From assembly GCA_022614695.1 (NCBI GenBank), contig JAKEIC010000317.1, positions 1-44,250 of the forward strand: a stretch of DNA of 44,250 nt. The letters are read 5' to 3'. The stretch is from Planctomycetales bacterium. GTDB taxonomy: Bacteria; Planctomycetota; JAKEIC01. Both the position numbers and the translations under genes were made by a program. The notes under the pieces are model-generated. The model was not told the origin of the DNA. It saw nothing but the letters and a program-made list of their open reading frames with translations, and ran no database searches. This document shows, piece after piece, positions 9,654-18,210 of the stretch; position 1 is the first letter of the stretch, and each line of letters starts with the position of its first letter.

Positions 9654-11425
9654 CCCGGCATCAGCGGCCAGAACCGGGGCACCAGCGCGACGAGGACGAG
9701 GAGGAGGAGCACCGTCAGCGGCCCCCCGACCCGCACGAAGTCGGAGAAGCGGTACCGGCCCGGGCCGTAGACGAGGAGGCACGAGGGCTCGAACGGCGTC
9801 ACGAGCGAGACCGAGGCGGCGAGCATCACCCCGATGGCGAAGGAGCGCGGGTCCGCGCCGAGGTCCCGCGCGGCAGCCATCCCGACGGGGAGGACCACCA
9901 GGGCGGCCGCGGCGTTCGACATGGGCTGGGTGAGGATGGTCGTGACGACCATGAAGCCGGCGAGCACGAGGAGCGGTCCGCCCGGCTCGAGGAGCCCGAC
10001 GACCTGGTCGGCGAGGAACTTCGCGCCCCCCGTCTTCTCGAGCGCGGTCCCGAAGGCGGTCATCCCGGCGATGAGCACGATCAGACGCCAATCCACGGAC
10101 TTGTAGGCCTCCTCGACCGTGCACGCCCGGGTCAGGGCGGCGAGGACGGCCGCGGCGAGGAACGAGACAGAGAGCGGGAGCCAACCGAGCCCCCCCACCA
10201 CGACCGCGCCGGCGAAGAAGGCCGCCGTGAGCGCGCCCCGGCCGGCGCCCGGGAGGGCCCCCTCGACCTCCTCGAGGACCCAGAGGTCGCGGTGCCGGCG
10301 CAGGAAGGCGATGCGATCGGCGGGGCCCTGCACGAGGAGGAGGTCCCCCACGTGCAGGCGCAGGTCGGCGAGGTTCTCGTGGACGGCGCGGCCGTGGTGG
10401 TTCACGGCCAGGACCGTGATGCCGTAGCGTTCCCGGAAGTCCGCCTCCCGCAGGGTGAGCCCCTGCAGCTCCGATCGCGGGGTGACCAGCACCTCGGCGA
10501 CCCTCACCGCCCCGCTCTGGAGGACGCGCGTCGAGACTCGCTTCTCGGCCCGGACCCGGATGCCGGCCTTGGCCTGGGCCGTGAGCAGGTCCCGCGTCGG
10601 ACCCTCGACCACCAGGACGTCCTCGGCCGCGATGCGGGACCGCGAGTCGGGGAGGTGCGTCTCGTCCCCCCGCTGGACGCGCAGGACCCGGAAGTTCATC
10701 CTCGCCAGGTCGGACTCGAAGATCCTCTGGCCGACGAGTGGCGAGCCCTTCCCGACGACGATCTCGCTCAGGTACTCGCGCAGCTGGAAGTCGTCGGCCG
10801 GCTCCTCCGCCGGGCGGGCCGGGAGGAGCCGGTGGCCGAGGAGAGCGAGGTAGGCGAGGCCGCAGAGGACGAGGACCACGCCGACCGGCGAGATCTCGAA
10901 GAGGCCGATCGCGCGGAACCCGGCGCGCTCGAGGTACCCGCTCACCGCGACGTTCGTCGAGGTGCCGATGAGCGTGAGCGTGCCCCCGAGGATCGAGGCG
11001 TAGGCGAGCGGCATGAGCACGCGGCTCGGGCTCACCCCCGCCCGGCGGGCCGCGCCGATCACGGGGTTCACGAGGACGGCGGTGGCGGTCGTGTTGTTCA
11101 TGAAGGCCGAGACGGCGCTCACGAGCCCGGTGACGAACAGGAGGAGGCGCGTCGGCCCGCCGCGCGCCAGGGCCCCGAGCCGGGCCCCGAGCGCGTCCAT
11201 GAACCCGCTCCGCTGGAGCGCCCCGCTCACCACGAAGATCGAGGCGAGGACCACGACGATCTCGCTCGCGAACCCGGCGAACGCCTCGGCCGGGGTGAGT
11301 ATCCCCGACCCGACGAGGACCACGAGCAGGAGGAGCGTGACCAGGTCTACCGAGAGCGCCTCGGTGGCGAAGAGCACGGAGGCGAGGAGGAGCATCCCCA
11401 GGACCAGGGCGACGTCGAGGGACAT
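9650..11425 (-). CDS. SLC13/DASS-type permease with two RCK-C domains
   Basis: Polytopic inner-membrane transporter of 591 residues (ATG at 11423-11425). An N-terminal membrane half contains [19 protein letters not shown]. Two cytoplasmic TrkA-C (RCK-C) domains follow at about 200-370 ([14 protein letters not shown]..., [17 protein letters not shown]...). The second membrane half contains [20 protein letters not shown]. The paired S/N-N-T/A motifs mark the two re-entrant hairpins of the divalent-anion/Na+ symporter superfamily. Substrate (sulfate, dicarboxylate or other anion) cannot be told from sequence. The upstream in-frame extension to 11965 is rejected because it runs antisense through pyrR. 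The gene is convergent with coaX and diverges from the pyr operon. Confidence 0.85.
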   Translation of the reverse strand: MSLDVALVLGMLLLASVLFATEALSVDLVTLLLLVVLVGSGILTPAEAFAGFASEIVVVLASIFVVSGALQRSGFMDALGARLGALARGGPTRLLLFVTGLVSAVSAFMNNTTATAVLVNPVIGAARRAGVSPSRVLMPLAYASILGGTLTLIGTSTNVAVSGYLERAGFRAIGLFEISPVGVVLVLCGLAYLALLGHRLLPARPAEEPADDFQLREYLSEIVVGKGSPLVGQRIFESDLARMNFRVLRVQRGDETHLPDSRSRIAAEDVLVVEGPTRDLLTAQAKAGIRVRAEKRVSTRVLQSGAVRVAEVLVTPRSELQGLTLREADFRERYGITVLAVNHHGRAVHENLADLRLHVGDLLLVQGPADRIAFLRRHRDLWVLEEVEGALPGAGRGALTAAFFAGAVVVGGLGWLPLSVSFLAAAVLAALTRACTVEEAYKSVDWRLIVLIAGMTAFGTALEKTGGAKFLADQVVGLLEPGGPLLVLAGFMVVTTILTQPMSNAAAALVVLPVGMAAARDLGADPRSFAIGVMLAASVSLVTPFEPSCLLVYGPGRYRFSDFVRVGGPLTVLLLLVLVALVPRFWPLMPG

Positions 11426-11473
11426 CGGGGGGGGGCACCGTATCGGCGGGAGCCGGCGCCGGCAACCGCCCGC

Positions 11474-11502
11474 TTGTCCCCCGGCGGCGGCGCCGCTATC
11501 AT
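11474..11502 (+). promoter_or_regulatory. Promoter of the pyrRBC operon
   Basis: TTGTCC (11474-11479), 17-nt spacer, TATCAT (11497-11502). The predicted start near 11509 leaves a leader of only about 16 nt, carrying the GGAGG ribosome-binding site (11516-11520). No room is left for a PyrR-type attenuator hairpin. Confidence 0.6.
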
Positions 11503-11524
11503 CCCGCGCCCAGCCGGAGGAAAC

Positions 11525-12079
11525 GTGGCGAGCGCGGCGCGTCGGATCTGCGGCCCGGAGGAGGTCGCGGCCGACGTTCGCCGGGTGGCCGAGGGGGTGC
11601 TGCGCCGCGGGGAGGCCCGCGACCTCGCGCTCGTGGGCATCCGGACGCGTGGGGACGTGCTGGCCGTCCGGCTCCGCGACGCGATCCGGGCCGCCGGAGG
11701 CCCCGAGGCGCCCGTCGGGAGCCTCGACATCACCCTCTACCGGGACGACCTGGCGACGTCCCACGCCGTCCCCGTCGTGCGCGGGACCGAGGTCCGCTTC
11801 GACGTGACCGGACGGCGGCTGCTCCTCGTGGACGACGTCCTCTACACCGGCCGGACGGTCCGGGCGGCGCTCACGGAGCTCGCGGACCTCGGGCGTCCCC
11901 GCCGGATCGAGCTCGCGGTCCTCGTGGACCGCGGCGAGAGGGAGCTGCCCATCGCGGCGGACCACGTGGGGCGGGAGGTGAGGGCCGGGGCGGGCGAGGA
12001 GGTCGCGGTGCTCCTCCGCGAGGTGGACGGGCGGGACGAGATCGTCGTCCGCCCCGTCCCGGGGAGGGAGCCGCGGTGA
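11525..12079 (+). CDS. pyrR: PyrR-type phosphoribosyltransferase/regulator
   Basis: Bifunctional pyrimidine operon regulator / uracil phosphoribosyltransferase family, 184 residues from GTG 11525 with GGAGG 4 nt upstream. It carries the PRPP-binding loop [18 protein letters not shown] (about 98-115), and the preceding DITLYRDDL and LVGIRTRGD segments are typical of PyrR. Its stop overlaps the pyrB GTG start (GTGA, 12076-12079), so translation is probably coupled. In Gram-positive bacteria PyrR binds leader RNA and promotes attenuation; no such leader is visible here, so it may act elsewhere or serve as an enzyme. Confidence 0.9.
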   Translation: MASAARRICGPEEVAADVRRVAEGVLRRGEARDLALVGIRTRGDVLAVRLRDAIRAAGGPEAPVGSLDITLYRDDLATSHAVPVVRGTEVRFDVTGRRLLLVDDVLYTGRTVRAALTELADLGRPRRIELAVLVDRGERELPIAADHVGREVRAGAGEEVAVLLREVDGRDEIVVRPVPGREPR

Positions 12080-13038
12080 GCCCCGCCCTCGCCTGGACCC
12101 GCAAGCACCTGCTCGGGCTCGAGGACCTCTCGGTGGCCGAGCTCGAGGCCGTGCTCGACACCGCGCAGTCGTTCCGCGAGATCTCGACCCGCTCCATCAA
12201 GAAGGTGCCGGCCCTGCGCGGCCGGGTGGTGGTGAACCTCTTCTTCGAGGCCTCGACGCGCACGCGAACGTCGTTCGGACTGGCGGCGAAGCGCCTCTCT
12301 GCCGACACGGTGGACTTCGTCGCCGCGGGCTCCTCGACCAGCAAGGGGGAGTCCCTCGCCGACACGGCTCGGAACCTCGAGGCGATGGGCGTGGACATCG
12401 TCGTCGTTCGCCACCCGGCGCCCGGCGCGCCGCACTTCCTCTCGCGGGTCCTCCGGTGCGGCGTCGTGAACGCGGGGGACGGCGCCCACGAGCACCCGAC
12501 GCAGGGGCTCCTCGACATCTTCACGATCCGGGAGAAGAGGGGCCGGGTCGCGGGCTTGAAGGTCCTCTTCGTCGGGGACATCACGCACAGCCGCGTCGCC
12601 CGGAGCGACATCTTCGGGCTCCGGACCCTCGGCGCGAAGGTCGGGGTCGTGGGGCCGGCCACGCTCATCCCGGCCCGCCTCCGCGAGCTCGGGGTCGAGG
12701 TCCACTACGACCTCGACGAGGCGATCGGGGAGTACGATGTCCTGAACCTGCTCCGGATCCAGCTCGAGCGCCAGGGGCAGAACCTCTTCCCCTCGATCCG
12801 GGAGTACGCGAGGCTGTTCGGCCTGAACGGGGAGCGGATGCGGCGGGCGAAGCCCGACGTCCTCGTCATGCACCCGGGGCCGGTGAACCGCGGGGTGGAG
12901 ATCACGCCCGAGGTCGCCGACGGGCCGAACTCGGTGATCCTCGAGCAGGTGACGAACGGGTTGGCGGTGAGGATGGCGGTCCTCTACCTGGTGGCGGGGG
13001 CCCGCGGGGCGGTCGAGCCGGCGGGAGGCGAGCCATGA
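12076..13038 (+). CDS. pyrB: Aspartate carbamoyltransferase catalytic chain
   Basis: Condenses carbamoyl phosphate and aspartate to carbamoyl-aspartate in pyrimidine synthesis. 320 residues from GTG 12076, overlapping the pyrR stop. Carbamoyl-phosphate-binding motif STRTRTSF near 60-67, then [23 protein letters not shown] near 137-146, and the C-terminal [13 protein letters not shown]. Length matches catalytic chains that work without a PyrI regulatory subunit; no pyrI is present here. It overlaps pyrC by 4 nt (ATGA at 13035-13038). Confidence 0.95.
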   Translation: MSPALAWTRKHLLGLEDLSVAELEAVLDTAQSFREISTRSIKKVPALRGRVVVNLFFEASTRTRTSFGLAAKRLSADTVDFVAAGSSTSKGESLADTARNLEAMGVDIVVVRHPAPGAPHFLSRVLRCGVVNAGDGAHEHPTQGLLDIFTIREKRGRVAGLKVLFVGDITHSRVARSDIFGLRTLGAKVGVVGPATLIPARLRELGVEVHYDLDEAIGEYDVLNLLRIQLERQGQNLFPSIREYARLFGLNGERMRRAKPDVLVMHPGPVNRGVEITPEVADGPNSVILEQVTNGLAVRMAVLYLVAGARGAVEPAGGEP

Positions 13039-14309
13039 GCCGCCTCCTCGTCCGCGGCGGCCGGATCGTGGACCCCTCGCGCGGGGTGGACGCGGTGGGG
13101 GACCTCGTGATCGAGGACGGCCGGATCGCCCCGCGGCCGAAGGGGCACACACGCGCGGACGAGGTGCTGGACGCCTCGGGGCTCGTCGTGGTCCCGGGGC
13201 TCGTGGACATGCACGTCCACTTCCGGGAGCCCGGCCGCGAGGAGGAGGAGACGATCGCGAGCGGGGCGCGCGCGGCCGTCCACGGGGGGTTCACGACCGT
13301 CGCCTGCATGCCGAACACCGAGCCGGCCGTGGACAACGAGGCCTCGGCCGAGTTCGTCTTCCTCCAGGCCGAGCGCGCCGGCGCCGCGCACGTCCACCCG
13401 ATCGGGGCCGTGACGAAGGGGCGCAAGGGCGAGGAGCTCGCCGAGATCGGGCAGCTCGCGCGCGGGGGCGCCGTCGCCTTCAGCGACGACGGGGCGCCCA
13501 TCATGAACGCCGAGGTGATGCGGCGCGGGCTCGAGTACGCCGGCATGTTCGGGAAGCCGGTGATCTCGCACTGCGAGGACGCCCACCTCTCGGCGGGCTG
13601 CGTCATGCACGAGGGCCTCGTCTCGACGGTCCTCGGGCTCCCCGGGATCCCGGCCGCCGCCGAAGAGGTGATCGTCGCGCGCGACATCCTCCTCGCCGGG
13701 CTCACGGGCGGGAGGCTCCACATCGCCCACGTCTCCACGGCCGGGTCCGTCGAGCTGATCCGCCGCGGGAAGGCCCGGGGGGTAAACGTCACGGCGGAGG
13801 TGACGCCCCACCACCTGACGCTCACGGACGAGACGATCCGGAGCTTCGACCCGGTCTACAAGATGAACCCGCCCCTCCGGACCGCGGCCGACGTCGCCGC
13901 CTGCCGGGAGGGCCTGCGCGACGGCACGCTCGACGCGATCGCCTCGGACCACGCGCCGCACGCGTCCGAGGGGAAGAGCCTCGAGTTCCCCGCGGCGCCC
14001 TTCGGCGTGATCGGGCTCGAGTCCACCGTCCCGGTGGTCCTGACCGAGGTCCTGCGCGCGGGGGTGATGCCGCTCCCCGACCTGATCGCCCGCATGACCG
14101 CGGCTCCCGCCAAGATCCTCGGGCTCCGGAAGGGGACCCTCGCCGAGGGCGCCGACGCCGACGTGACGCTCCTCGACCTCGAGCGCGAGTGGACCCTGGA
14201 CGCCGCGAAGTTCCAGAGCCGGAGCCGCAACTGCCCGTTCCACGGGAAGAAGGTCCGTGGCCGCGTCGTGGCGACGATCGTGTCGGGAAAGGTGTTCCGG
14301 CTGGACTAA
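13035..14309 (+). CDS. pyrC: Dihydroorotase
   Basis: Zinc amidohydrolase that cyclises carbamoyl-aspartate to dihydroorotate. 424 residues, ATG 13035 overlapping the pyrB stop. Metal ligands are visible: HVHFREPG near 59-66, SHCEDAHL near 177, HIAHVSTAG near 228 and the catalytic Asp in SDHAPH near 304. The length and the [14 protein letters not shown] motif place it with class I dihydroorotases, typically encoded beside pyrB. All three pyr genes overlap their neighbours by 4 nt, a tightly coupled operon. The TAA stop shares a CTAA tetranucleotide with the TAG stop of the convergent rluA-type gene. Confidence 0.95.
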   Translation: MSRLLVRGGRIVDPSRGVDAVGDLVIEDGRIAPRPKGHTRADEVLDASGLVVVPGLVDMHVHFREPGREEEETIASGARAAVHGGFTTVACMPNTEPAVDNEASAEFVFLQAERAGAAHVHPIGAVTKGRKGEELAEIGQLARGGAVAFSDDGAPIMNAEVMRRGLEYAGMFGKPVISHCEDAHLSAGCVMHEGLVSTVLGLPGIPAAAEEVIVARDILLAGLTGGRLHIAHVSTAGSVELIRRGKARGVNVTAEVTPHHLTLTDETIRSFDPVYKMNPPLRTAADVAACREGLRDGTLDAIASDHAPHASEGKSLEFPAAPFGVIGLESTVPVVLTEVLRAGVMPLPDLIARMTAAPAKILGLRKGTLAEGADADVTLLDLEREWTLDAAKFQSRSRNCPFHGKKVRGRVVATIVSGKVFRLD

Positions 14310-15304
14310 CGAGCCGGTGTCGCTCCGCGGCCGCCGGACTTTCGCAGCTCCGCCAGGACCCGGCCGAGGTCCTCCGGCACCGGCGCCTCGACCTCGACGG
14401 GCGCGCCGGTGCCCGGGTGCCGGAACCGGAGCCGCCTCGCGTGTAGCGCCACGCGCGAGAGGAGGGGCGCCTCCGCCGGGTCCGGCGCCTCCCCTCGCAC
14501 CCGCGACGGGTAGAGGGCCCGGCCGGTCTTCCCGTAGAGGTCGTCGCAGCAGACGGGAGTCCCCGTCGCGGAGAGGTGGACCCGGATCTGGTGCGTCCGG
14601 CCCGTCTTGGGGAAGCAGGCGACAGAGGCGAACCCCCGGAAGCGCTCGAGGACCTTCACCCGCGTGAGGGCCGACCTCCCGCCGATCGGCTTCGGGATCA
14701 TCCGGATCCTCCGCTTCGGGTCGCGTCCGAGCGCGATGGCGATCTCGGTCTCGTCGTGCAGCGGCGCGCCCTCGACGATCGCCAGGTACTCCTTCTCGAC
14801 CTCGCGGCGCTGGAACTGGCCGGAGAGGGCGGCGTGGGCCTGCTCGTCCTTGGCCACGAGCAGGACGCCGGTCGTGTCCCGGTCGAGGCGATGGACGATC
14901 CCCGGCCGCAGGGGGTCCGCGTGGAGGTCCGAGAGCGGGCCCCCGAGGGCGAGCAGCGCGTTCACGAGGGTCCCCCGCGACTGGCCGGCGCCGGGGTGGG
15001 TCGCGATCCCGGCCGGCTTGGCGATCACGAGGAAGCTCGGGTCGTCGAGGAGCACCTCGAGGGGCCGGGGTTCGGGCGGGAGGGACGGCCCCGGGCGGGC
15101 TCGCAGGCAGGCTCTCACGTCGTCTCCCGCCGCCACGACGTCGCTCGGCGAGCGCGGGCGCCCGTTCACGAGCACCTCCCCGGAGCGGATCAGGGCCTGG
15201 AGCGACGTCCGGGACCGTTCCGGGAACCGGGCGGCGAGGAAGCGGTCGAGCCGCTGCCCCGCGTCCGAGGCCTCGACCTTGAGCGAGACGGTTTCGCCGG
15301 GCAC
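14306..15304 (-). CDS. RluA-family 23S rRNA pseudouridine synthase (RluD-like)
   Basis: 332-residue pseudouridine synthase from GTG 15304. N-terminal S4 RNA-binding domain (about 15-75: LDRFLAARFPERSRTSLQALIRSGEVLVNGR). The catalytic domain has PAGIATHPG and the active-site motif HRLDRDTTGVLLVAK near 139-153, then EKEYLAIVEG and GRTHQIRVHLSATGTP. S4 plus RluA-type domains are typical of RluD, which modifies helix 69 of 23S rRNA, but the exact target cannot be fixed from sequence. It lies 10 bp after the HNH gene on the same strand and is likely co-transcribed. Its stop shares a tetranucleotide with that of pyrC. Confidence 0.9.
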   Translation of the reverse strand: MPGETVSLKVEASDAGQRLDRFLAARFPERSRTSLQALIRSGEVLVNGRPRSPSDVVAAGDDVRACLRARPGPSLPPEPRPLEVLLDDPSFLVIAKPAGIATHPGAGQSRGTLVNALLALGGPLSDLHADPLRPGIVHRLDRDTTGVLLVAKDEQAHAALSGQFQRREVEKEYLAIVEGAPLHDETEIAIALGRDPKRRIRMIPKPIGGRSALTRVKVLERFRGFASVACFPKTGRTHQIRVHLSATGTPVCCDDLYGKTGRALYPSRVRGEAPDPAEAPLLSRVALHARRLRFRHPGTGAPVEVEAPVPEDLGRVLAELRKSGGRGATPAR

Positions 15305-15314
15305 CGTCCGGCGT

Positions 15315-15944
15315 CTACTTCAGCTCGACGGACCAGTAGGCGTCGGAGAGGAACTGCCGCCAGGACCGGTACGCGGCCGACCCGAGCGAGAGGGAGAGGA
15401 GGGGGTTCCGCTTCGGGCGGCTCGGCTTCCGGACGAGCGTCATGCTGGCGTGCTGCGGGGTGCGCCCGCCCTTCCGGGCGTTGCAGGCGATGCAGGCGCA
15501 GACGAGGTTGTCCCACGTCGCGCGGCCGCCGAGCGAGCGCGGGATCACGTGGTCGAGCGAGAGCTCGCTCGTCGCGAACCTCCGGCCGCAGTACTGGCAG
15601 CGGTTCTCGTCGCGGGCGTAGATGTTGCGCCGGTTGAACTTGACCTCCTGGGCCGGGAGCCGGTCGTAGACGAGCAGCCGGATGATCCGGGGGACCTGGA
15701 TCTGCAGCGTGACCGTCCGGACGTACTCCGTCTCCTCGTCGGGCGGGAACTGGGCCCGGATCATCGAGAGCTCGGTCCACGACTCGAAGTCGTAGGTCGC
15801 GTACTTGTCGTTCTCGACGAAGACGACCTCGGCCGAGTCCTTGACGAGCAGGCTCATGGCCCGGCGGACCGGGACCACGTGGACCGCCATGAAGAGGCGG
15901 TTCAGGACGAGTACGCTGGAATCGAGGACGTTTCCGGCACCCAT
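15315..15944 (-). CDS. HNH endonuclease family protein
   Basis: 209 residues from ATG 15944 (MGAGNVLDSSVLVLNRL...). The C-terminal half carries a zinc-ribbon HNH nuclease: CQYCGRR near 115, the LDHVIPRSLGG catalytic strand near 130, and CACIACNARKGG near 149. The N-terminal half has the strongly conserved VLNRLFMAVHVVPVRRAMSL region shared by a widespread chromosomal HNH family found in many phyla outside phages. Its role is not established; restriction or repair is only inference. The -10 element TAGAAT lies 10 nt before the ATG with no Shine-Dalgarno, suggesting a leaderless message. The rluA-type gene follows 10 bp later. Confidence 0.85.
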   Translation of the reverse strand: MGAGNVLDSSVLVLNRLFMAVHVVPVRRAMSLLVKDSAEVVFVENDKYATYDFESWTELSMIRAQFPPDEETEYVRTVTLQIQVPRIIRLLVYDRLPAQEVKFNRRNIYARDENRCQYCGRRFATSELSLDHVIPRSLGGRATWDNLVCACIACNARKGGRTPQHASMTLVRKPSRPKRNPLLSLSLGSAAYRSWRQFLSDAYWSVELK

Positions 15945-15954
15945 GAGCGGCGGG

Positions 15955-15984
15955 ATTCTACAGACGCCGGCCGCCACCGGACAA
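15955..15984 (-). promoter_or_regulatory. Leaderless-type promoter of the HNH gene
   Basis: On the minus strand: TTGTCC (15984-15979), 18-nt spacer, TAGAAT (15960-15955), then 10 nt to the ATG at 15944. No ribosome-binding site intervenes. Confidence 0.5.
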
Positions 15985-16020
15985 GCCCGCGCGCCCCTCG
16001 CCGCGTCCCCGCGTCGTGAC

Positions 16021-16269
16021 CTACGACCCCTTCGGCGCCTTCCCCTGGCTCATCGCCACGATCATCTTCTCGAGCCTCTCGATGTGGTAGCTCATCTGCT
16101 CGACGCGGGCCCGCAGCGACTCCTCCTCGCGGGCGAGCGCCTGGGCCCGCTGCGTCATCTCGACGAGGATCTGGCCCCGCAGCTCCCCGGAGAGCTCGGT
16201 CACGCGCCGCGCGATCTTCTCGGGCGAGGTCCGGAAGATCTCGTCGGTGAAGTCCACGGTCCCGCTCAT
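16021..16269 (-). CDS. Small coiled-coil protein
   Basis: 82-residue protein of unknown function, ATG at 16267-16269 overlapping the gamma-carbonic anhydrase stop by 4 nt. The N-terminal MSGTVDFTDEIFRTSP is followed by a charged helical region (about 20-70: RRVTELSGELRGQILVEM..., LAREEESLRARVEQMSYHIERLEKMI) with heptad spacing typical of a coiled coil. No motif identifies a function. Translational coupling to the upstream gene and strong GC3 support it as a real gene. Confidence 0.65.
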   Translation of the reverse strand: MSGTVDFTDEIFRTSPEKIARRVTELSGELRGQILVEMTQRAQALAREEESLRARVEQMSYHIERLEKMIVAMSQGKAPKGS

Positions 16270-16859
16270 CGTCCCCTCCTCCCCGCGGCCGCGGCGGGGC
16301 GCCTTCGGGGCGCCTTCCCGCCTGCGACCGGCGTGATCCCTGCGTACCCGCCCGTGCGGTACCGACGCGCGTAGTCCACGTAGTTCAAGGCCGACTGCCG
16401 GAGCCGCGCGATCTCGTCGGGACGCAGCTCCCGGACGACTCGGGCCGGGACCCCGGCGACGAGGGTCCCCGGCGGCACGCGGAAGCCCTCCTTCACGAGG
16501 GCCCCCGCGGCCACGAGCACGTCCTCCCCGATCTCGGCCCCGTCGAGGATCCGCGCCCCCATCCCGACGAGCACCCGGCTCTTCACGTGGCACCCGTGGA
16601 CGATCGCCCCGTGCCCGACGGTCACGTCGTCCTCGAGGAACGTCGGGTGCGTCTCGTGCTGGACGTGGACGACGCAGTTGTCCTGGATGTTCACCCGCGC
16701 CCCGATCCGGATGAAGTTGACGTCGCCCCGGACGACCGCGCCGAACCAGACGCCGCAGTCGGGGCCGAGGACGACGTCCCCGATCACGGTCGCGCTCTCG
16801 ACGACGAAGACCGTCGGGTCGAGCCGGGGGTGACGCCCCTCGAAGGGCAGGATCGGCAC
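16266..16859 (-). CDS. Gamma-carbonic anhydrase-like left-handed beta-helix protein
   Basis: 197 residues, most likely from GTG 16859 (MPILPFEGRHPRLDP), 5 nt after the thiolase stop. Hexapeptide-repeat left-handed beta-helix of the gamma-CA/YrdA/PaaY family: VVRGDVNFIRIGARVNIQDNCVVHV, then GHGAIVHGCHV, VGMGARILDGAEIGEDVLVAAGALV and VPARVVREL. The Arg-Asp pair, the Gln and the three zinc-ligand histidines (in VVHV, GHG and VHG) are all present, so metal binding is plausible; catalytic activity is not certain in this family. The last 20 residues are Arg/Ala-rich. Co-transcribed with the thiolase. Confidence 0.85.
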   Translation of the reverse strand: MPILPFEGRHPRLDPTVFVVESATVIGDVVLGPDCGVWFGAVVRGDVNFIRIGARVNIQDNCVVHVQHETHPTFLEDDVTVGHGAIVHGCHVKSRVLVGMGARILDGAEIGEDVLVAAGALVKEGFRVPPGTLVAGVPARVVRELRPDEIARLRQSALNYVDYARRYRTGGYAGITPVAGGKAPRRRPAAAAGRRGR

Positions 16860-16864
16860 GGGCG

Positions 16865-18130
16865 CTACGCCACGCGCCTGAAGACCGTCACGACGGCCGT
16901 CCGGTCGTCGCCGCCCATGTTGGCCGCCAGGCCGACCCGCGGCTCCGGCCTCACCTGGTAGTCCCCGCACTGCCCGGTGAGTTGCCGAGAGATCTCGAGG
17001 GCCTGCTTCACGCCGGTCGCTCCGACCGGGTGACCGAACGCCATGAGGCCGCCGCCCGTGTTCACGGGGAGCTTCCCGCCGATCCGGGTCGTCCCCTCGC
17101 GGGCCAGGCGGAACCCCTTCCCCTTCTCGGCGAGCCCGATCGCCTCGTACATGAGGATCTCGGTCACGGAGAAGCAGTCGTGGACCTCGGCCACCTGGAT
17201 CTCGGCGGGCTTCACGCCCGAGTCGCGGTAGGCGACGGCGGCCGCCGCCTTCGTGGTCGTCAGCTCCGAGAGGTCCTCGACCTGCCCGAGGGGTCCCGTC
17301 GCGTGGCCGTAGGCGAGGAGCTCGACGGCCCCGGCGGGCGAGGTCCGGCCGACCTTCCGCAGCCCAGCCTCGGAGACGAGCACGAGCGCCGAGGCGCCGT
17401 CCGAGACCTGCGAGCAGTCGGAGACCTTGAGGAAGTCGCGGTACTCCTTGTTCTCGAGGAAGAGCGGGTTCTTGTCCGAGGCCTTCGAGGCGTTCTCGAG
17501 CGGCATCTTCACGGCGTTCATGTGGGCGTTGGGGTTCTTCGCACCGTTCTCGTAGGCCTTGACGACTACGCGCGCCTGGTCCTCCTCGCTGATCCCGAGC
17601 TTCTCGCGCGCGACCTTGGTCCGGCGCGCGAAGAGGCAGGGGAAGGTGAACGGGTCGAGCGCCCGCTCGCTCTCGTAGTGCGCCGCGACCGCGAGGGCGT
17701 CGGCGCCGTCCTTGGCCGACATGGTCGTCTGGACCTCGGCGCCGGAGACGAGCACGACGTCGTAGCCGGCGGCGATCGCGTCCACCCCGGAGGCGAGGGC
17801 GAGCCCGCCCGAGGCGCAGGCCCCCTCGACGCGGGTGAACGGCTTCCCGCGGAAGGCCGCGTCCTCGCGGACGAGGAGCGACCCGAGGTGCCCCTGCTTC
17901 ACGAAGATCTCGCCGACGAAGTTCCCGACGAACCCCTTCTCGATCGCCTCGGCGGGGACCCGGGTGGCGTCGAGGGCCTTGCGGACGGCGGTCCGGAGGT
18001 GCTGTTCGAGCGTCGGGTTCGTCCTCTTCCCGAACTCCGGATGCCCCTTCCAGATGAAGTCCGGGTGGAACTTCCCGATGAAGGGCGTGTGAGCGCCCCC
18101 GAGGACGAAGACGCGCCGTGCGGGCTTCAT
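16865..18130 (-). CDS. Thiolase-superfamily acyl-CoA acetyltransferase (SCP2-like)
   Basis: 421 residues from ATG 18130 with GGAGGT 5 nt upstream. Thiolase fold with the nucleophile motif EGACASGG near 100, AEVHDCFSVTE near 315 and GHPVGATG near 368. The HDCF box, rather than the NEAF box of classical thiolases, places it with SCP2-type/lipid-transfer thiolases. The pathway may be beta-oxidation or ketone/acetoacetyl-CoA metabolism. It heads an operon with the gamma-carbonic anhydrase and coiled-coil genes. A clear promoter sits 25 nt upstream, back to back with the hydrolase gene starting at 18211. Confidence 0.85.
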   Translation of the reverse strand: MKPARRVFVLGGAHTPFIGKFHPDFIWKGHPEFGKRTNPTLEQHLRTAVRKALDATRVPAEAIEKGFVGNFVGEIFVKQGHLGSLLVREDAAFRGKPFTRVEGACASGGLALASGVDAIAAGYDVVLVSGAEVQTTMSAKDGADALAVAAHYESERALDPFTFPCLFARRTKVAREKLGISEEDQARVVVKAYENGAKNPNAHMNAVKMPLENASKASDKNPLFLENKEYRDFLKVSDCSQVSDGASALVLVSEAGLRKVGRTSPAGAVELLAYGHATGPLGQVEDLSELTTTKAAAAVAYRDSGVKPAEIQVAEVHDCFSVTEILMYEAIGLAEKGKGFRLAREGTTRIGGKLPVNTGGGLMAFGHPVGATGVKQALEISRQLTGQCGDYQVRPEPRVGLAANMGGDDRTAVVTVFRRVA

Positions 18131-18154
18131 GGAGACCTCCGTGGGAGCGGATCG

Positions 18155-18183
18155 AGTATAGGCCGCGCCGCCGGCGCGGGCAA
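18155..18183 (-). promoter_or_regulatory. Promoter of the thiolase operon
   Basis: On the minus strand: TTGCCC (18183-18178), 17-nt spacer, TATACT (18160-18155). The start near 18148 leaves about an 18-nt leader carrying a good Shine-Dalgarno (GGAGGT). Confidence 0.65.
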
Positions 18184-18198
18184 CGCGCCGCGAAGCGG

Positions 18199-18204
18199 TA
18201 GGAT
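18199..18204 (+). promoter_or_regulatory. -10 element of the exported hydrolase gene
   Basis: TAGGAT lies 6 nt before ATG 18211 with no ribosome-binding site and no clear -35 at normal spacing. It fits the leaderless pattern seen at several other genes in the window. Confidence 0.35.
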
Positions 18205-18210
18205 CGCCGC

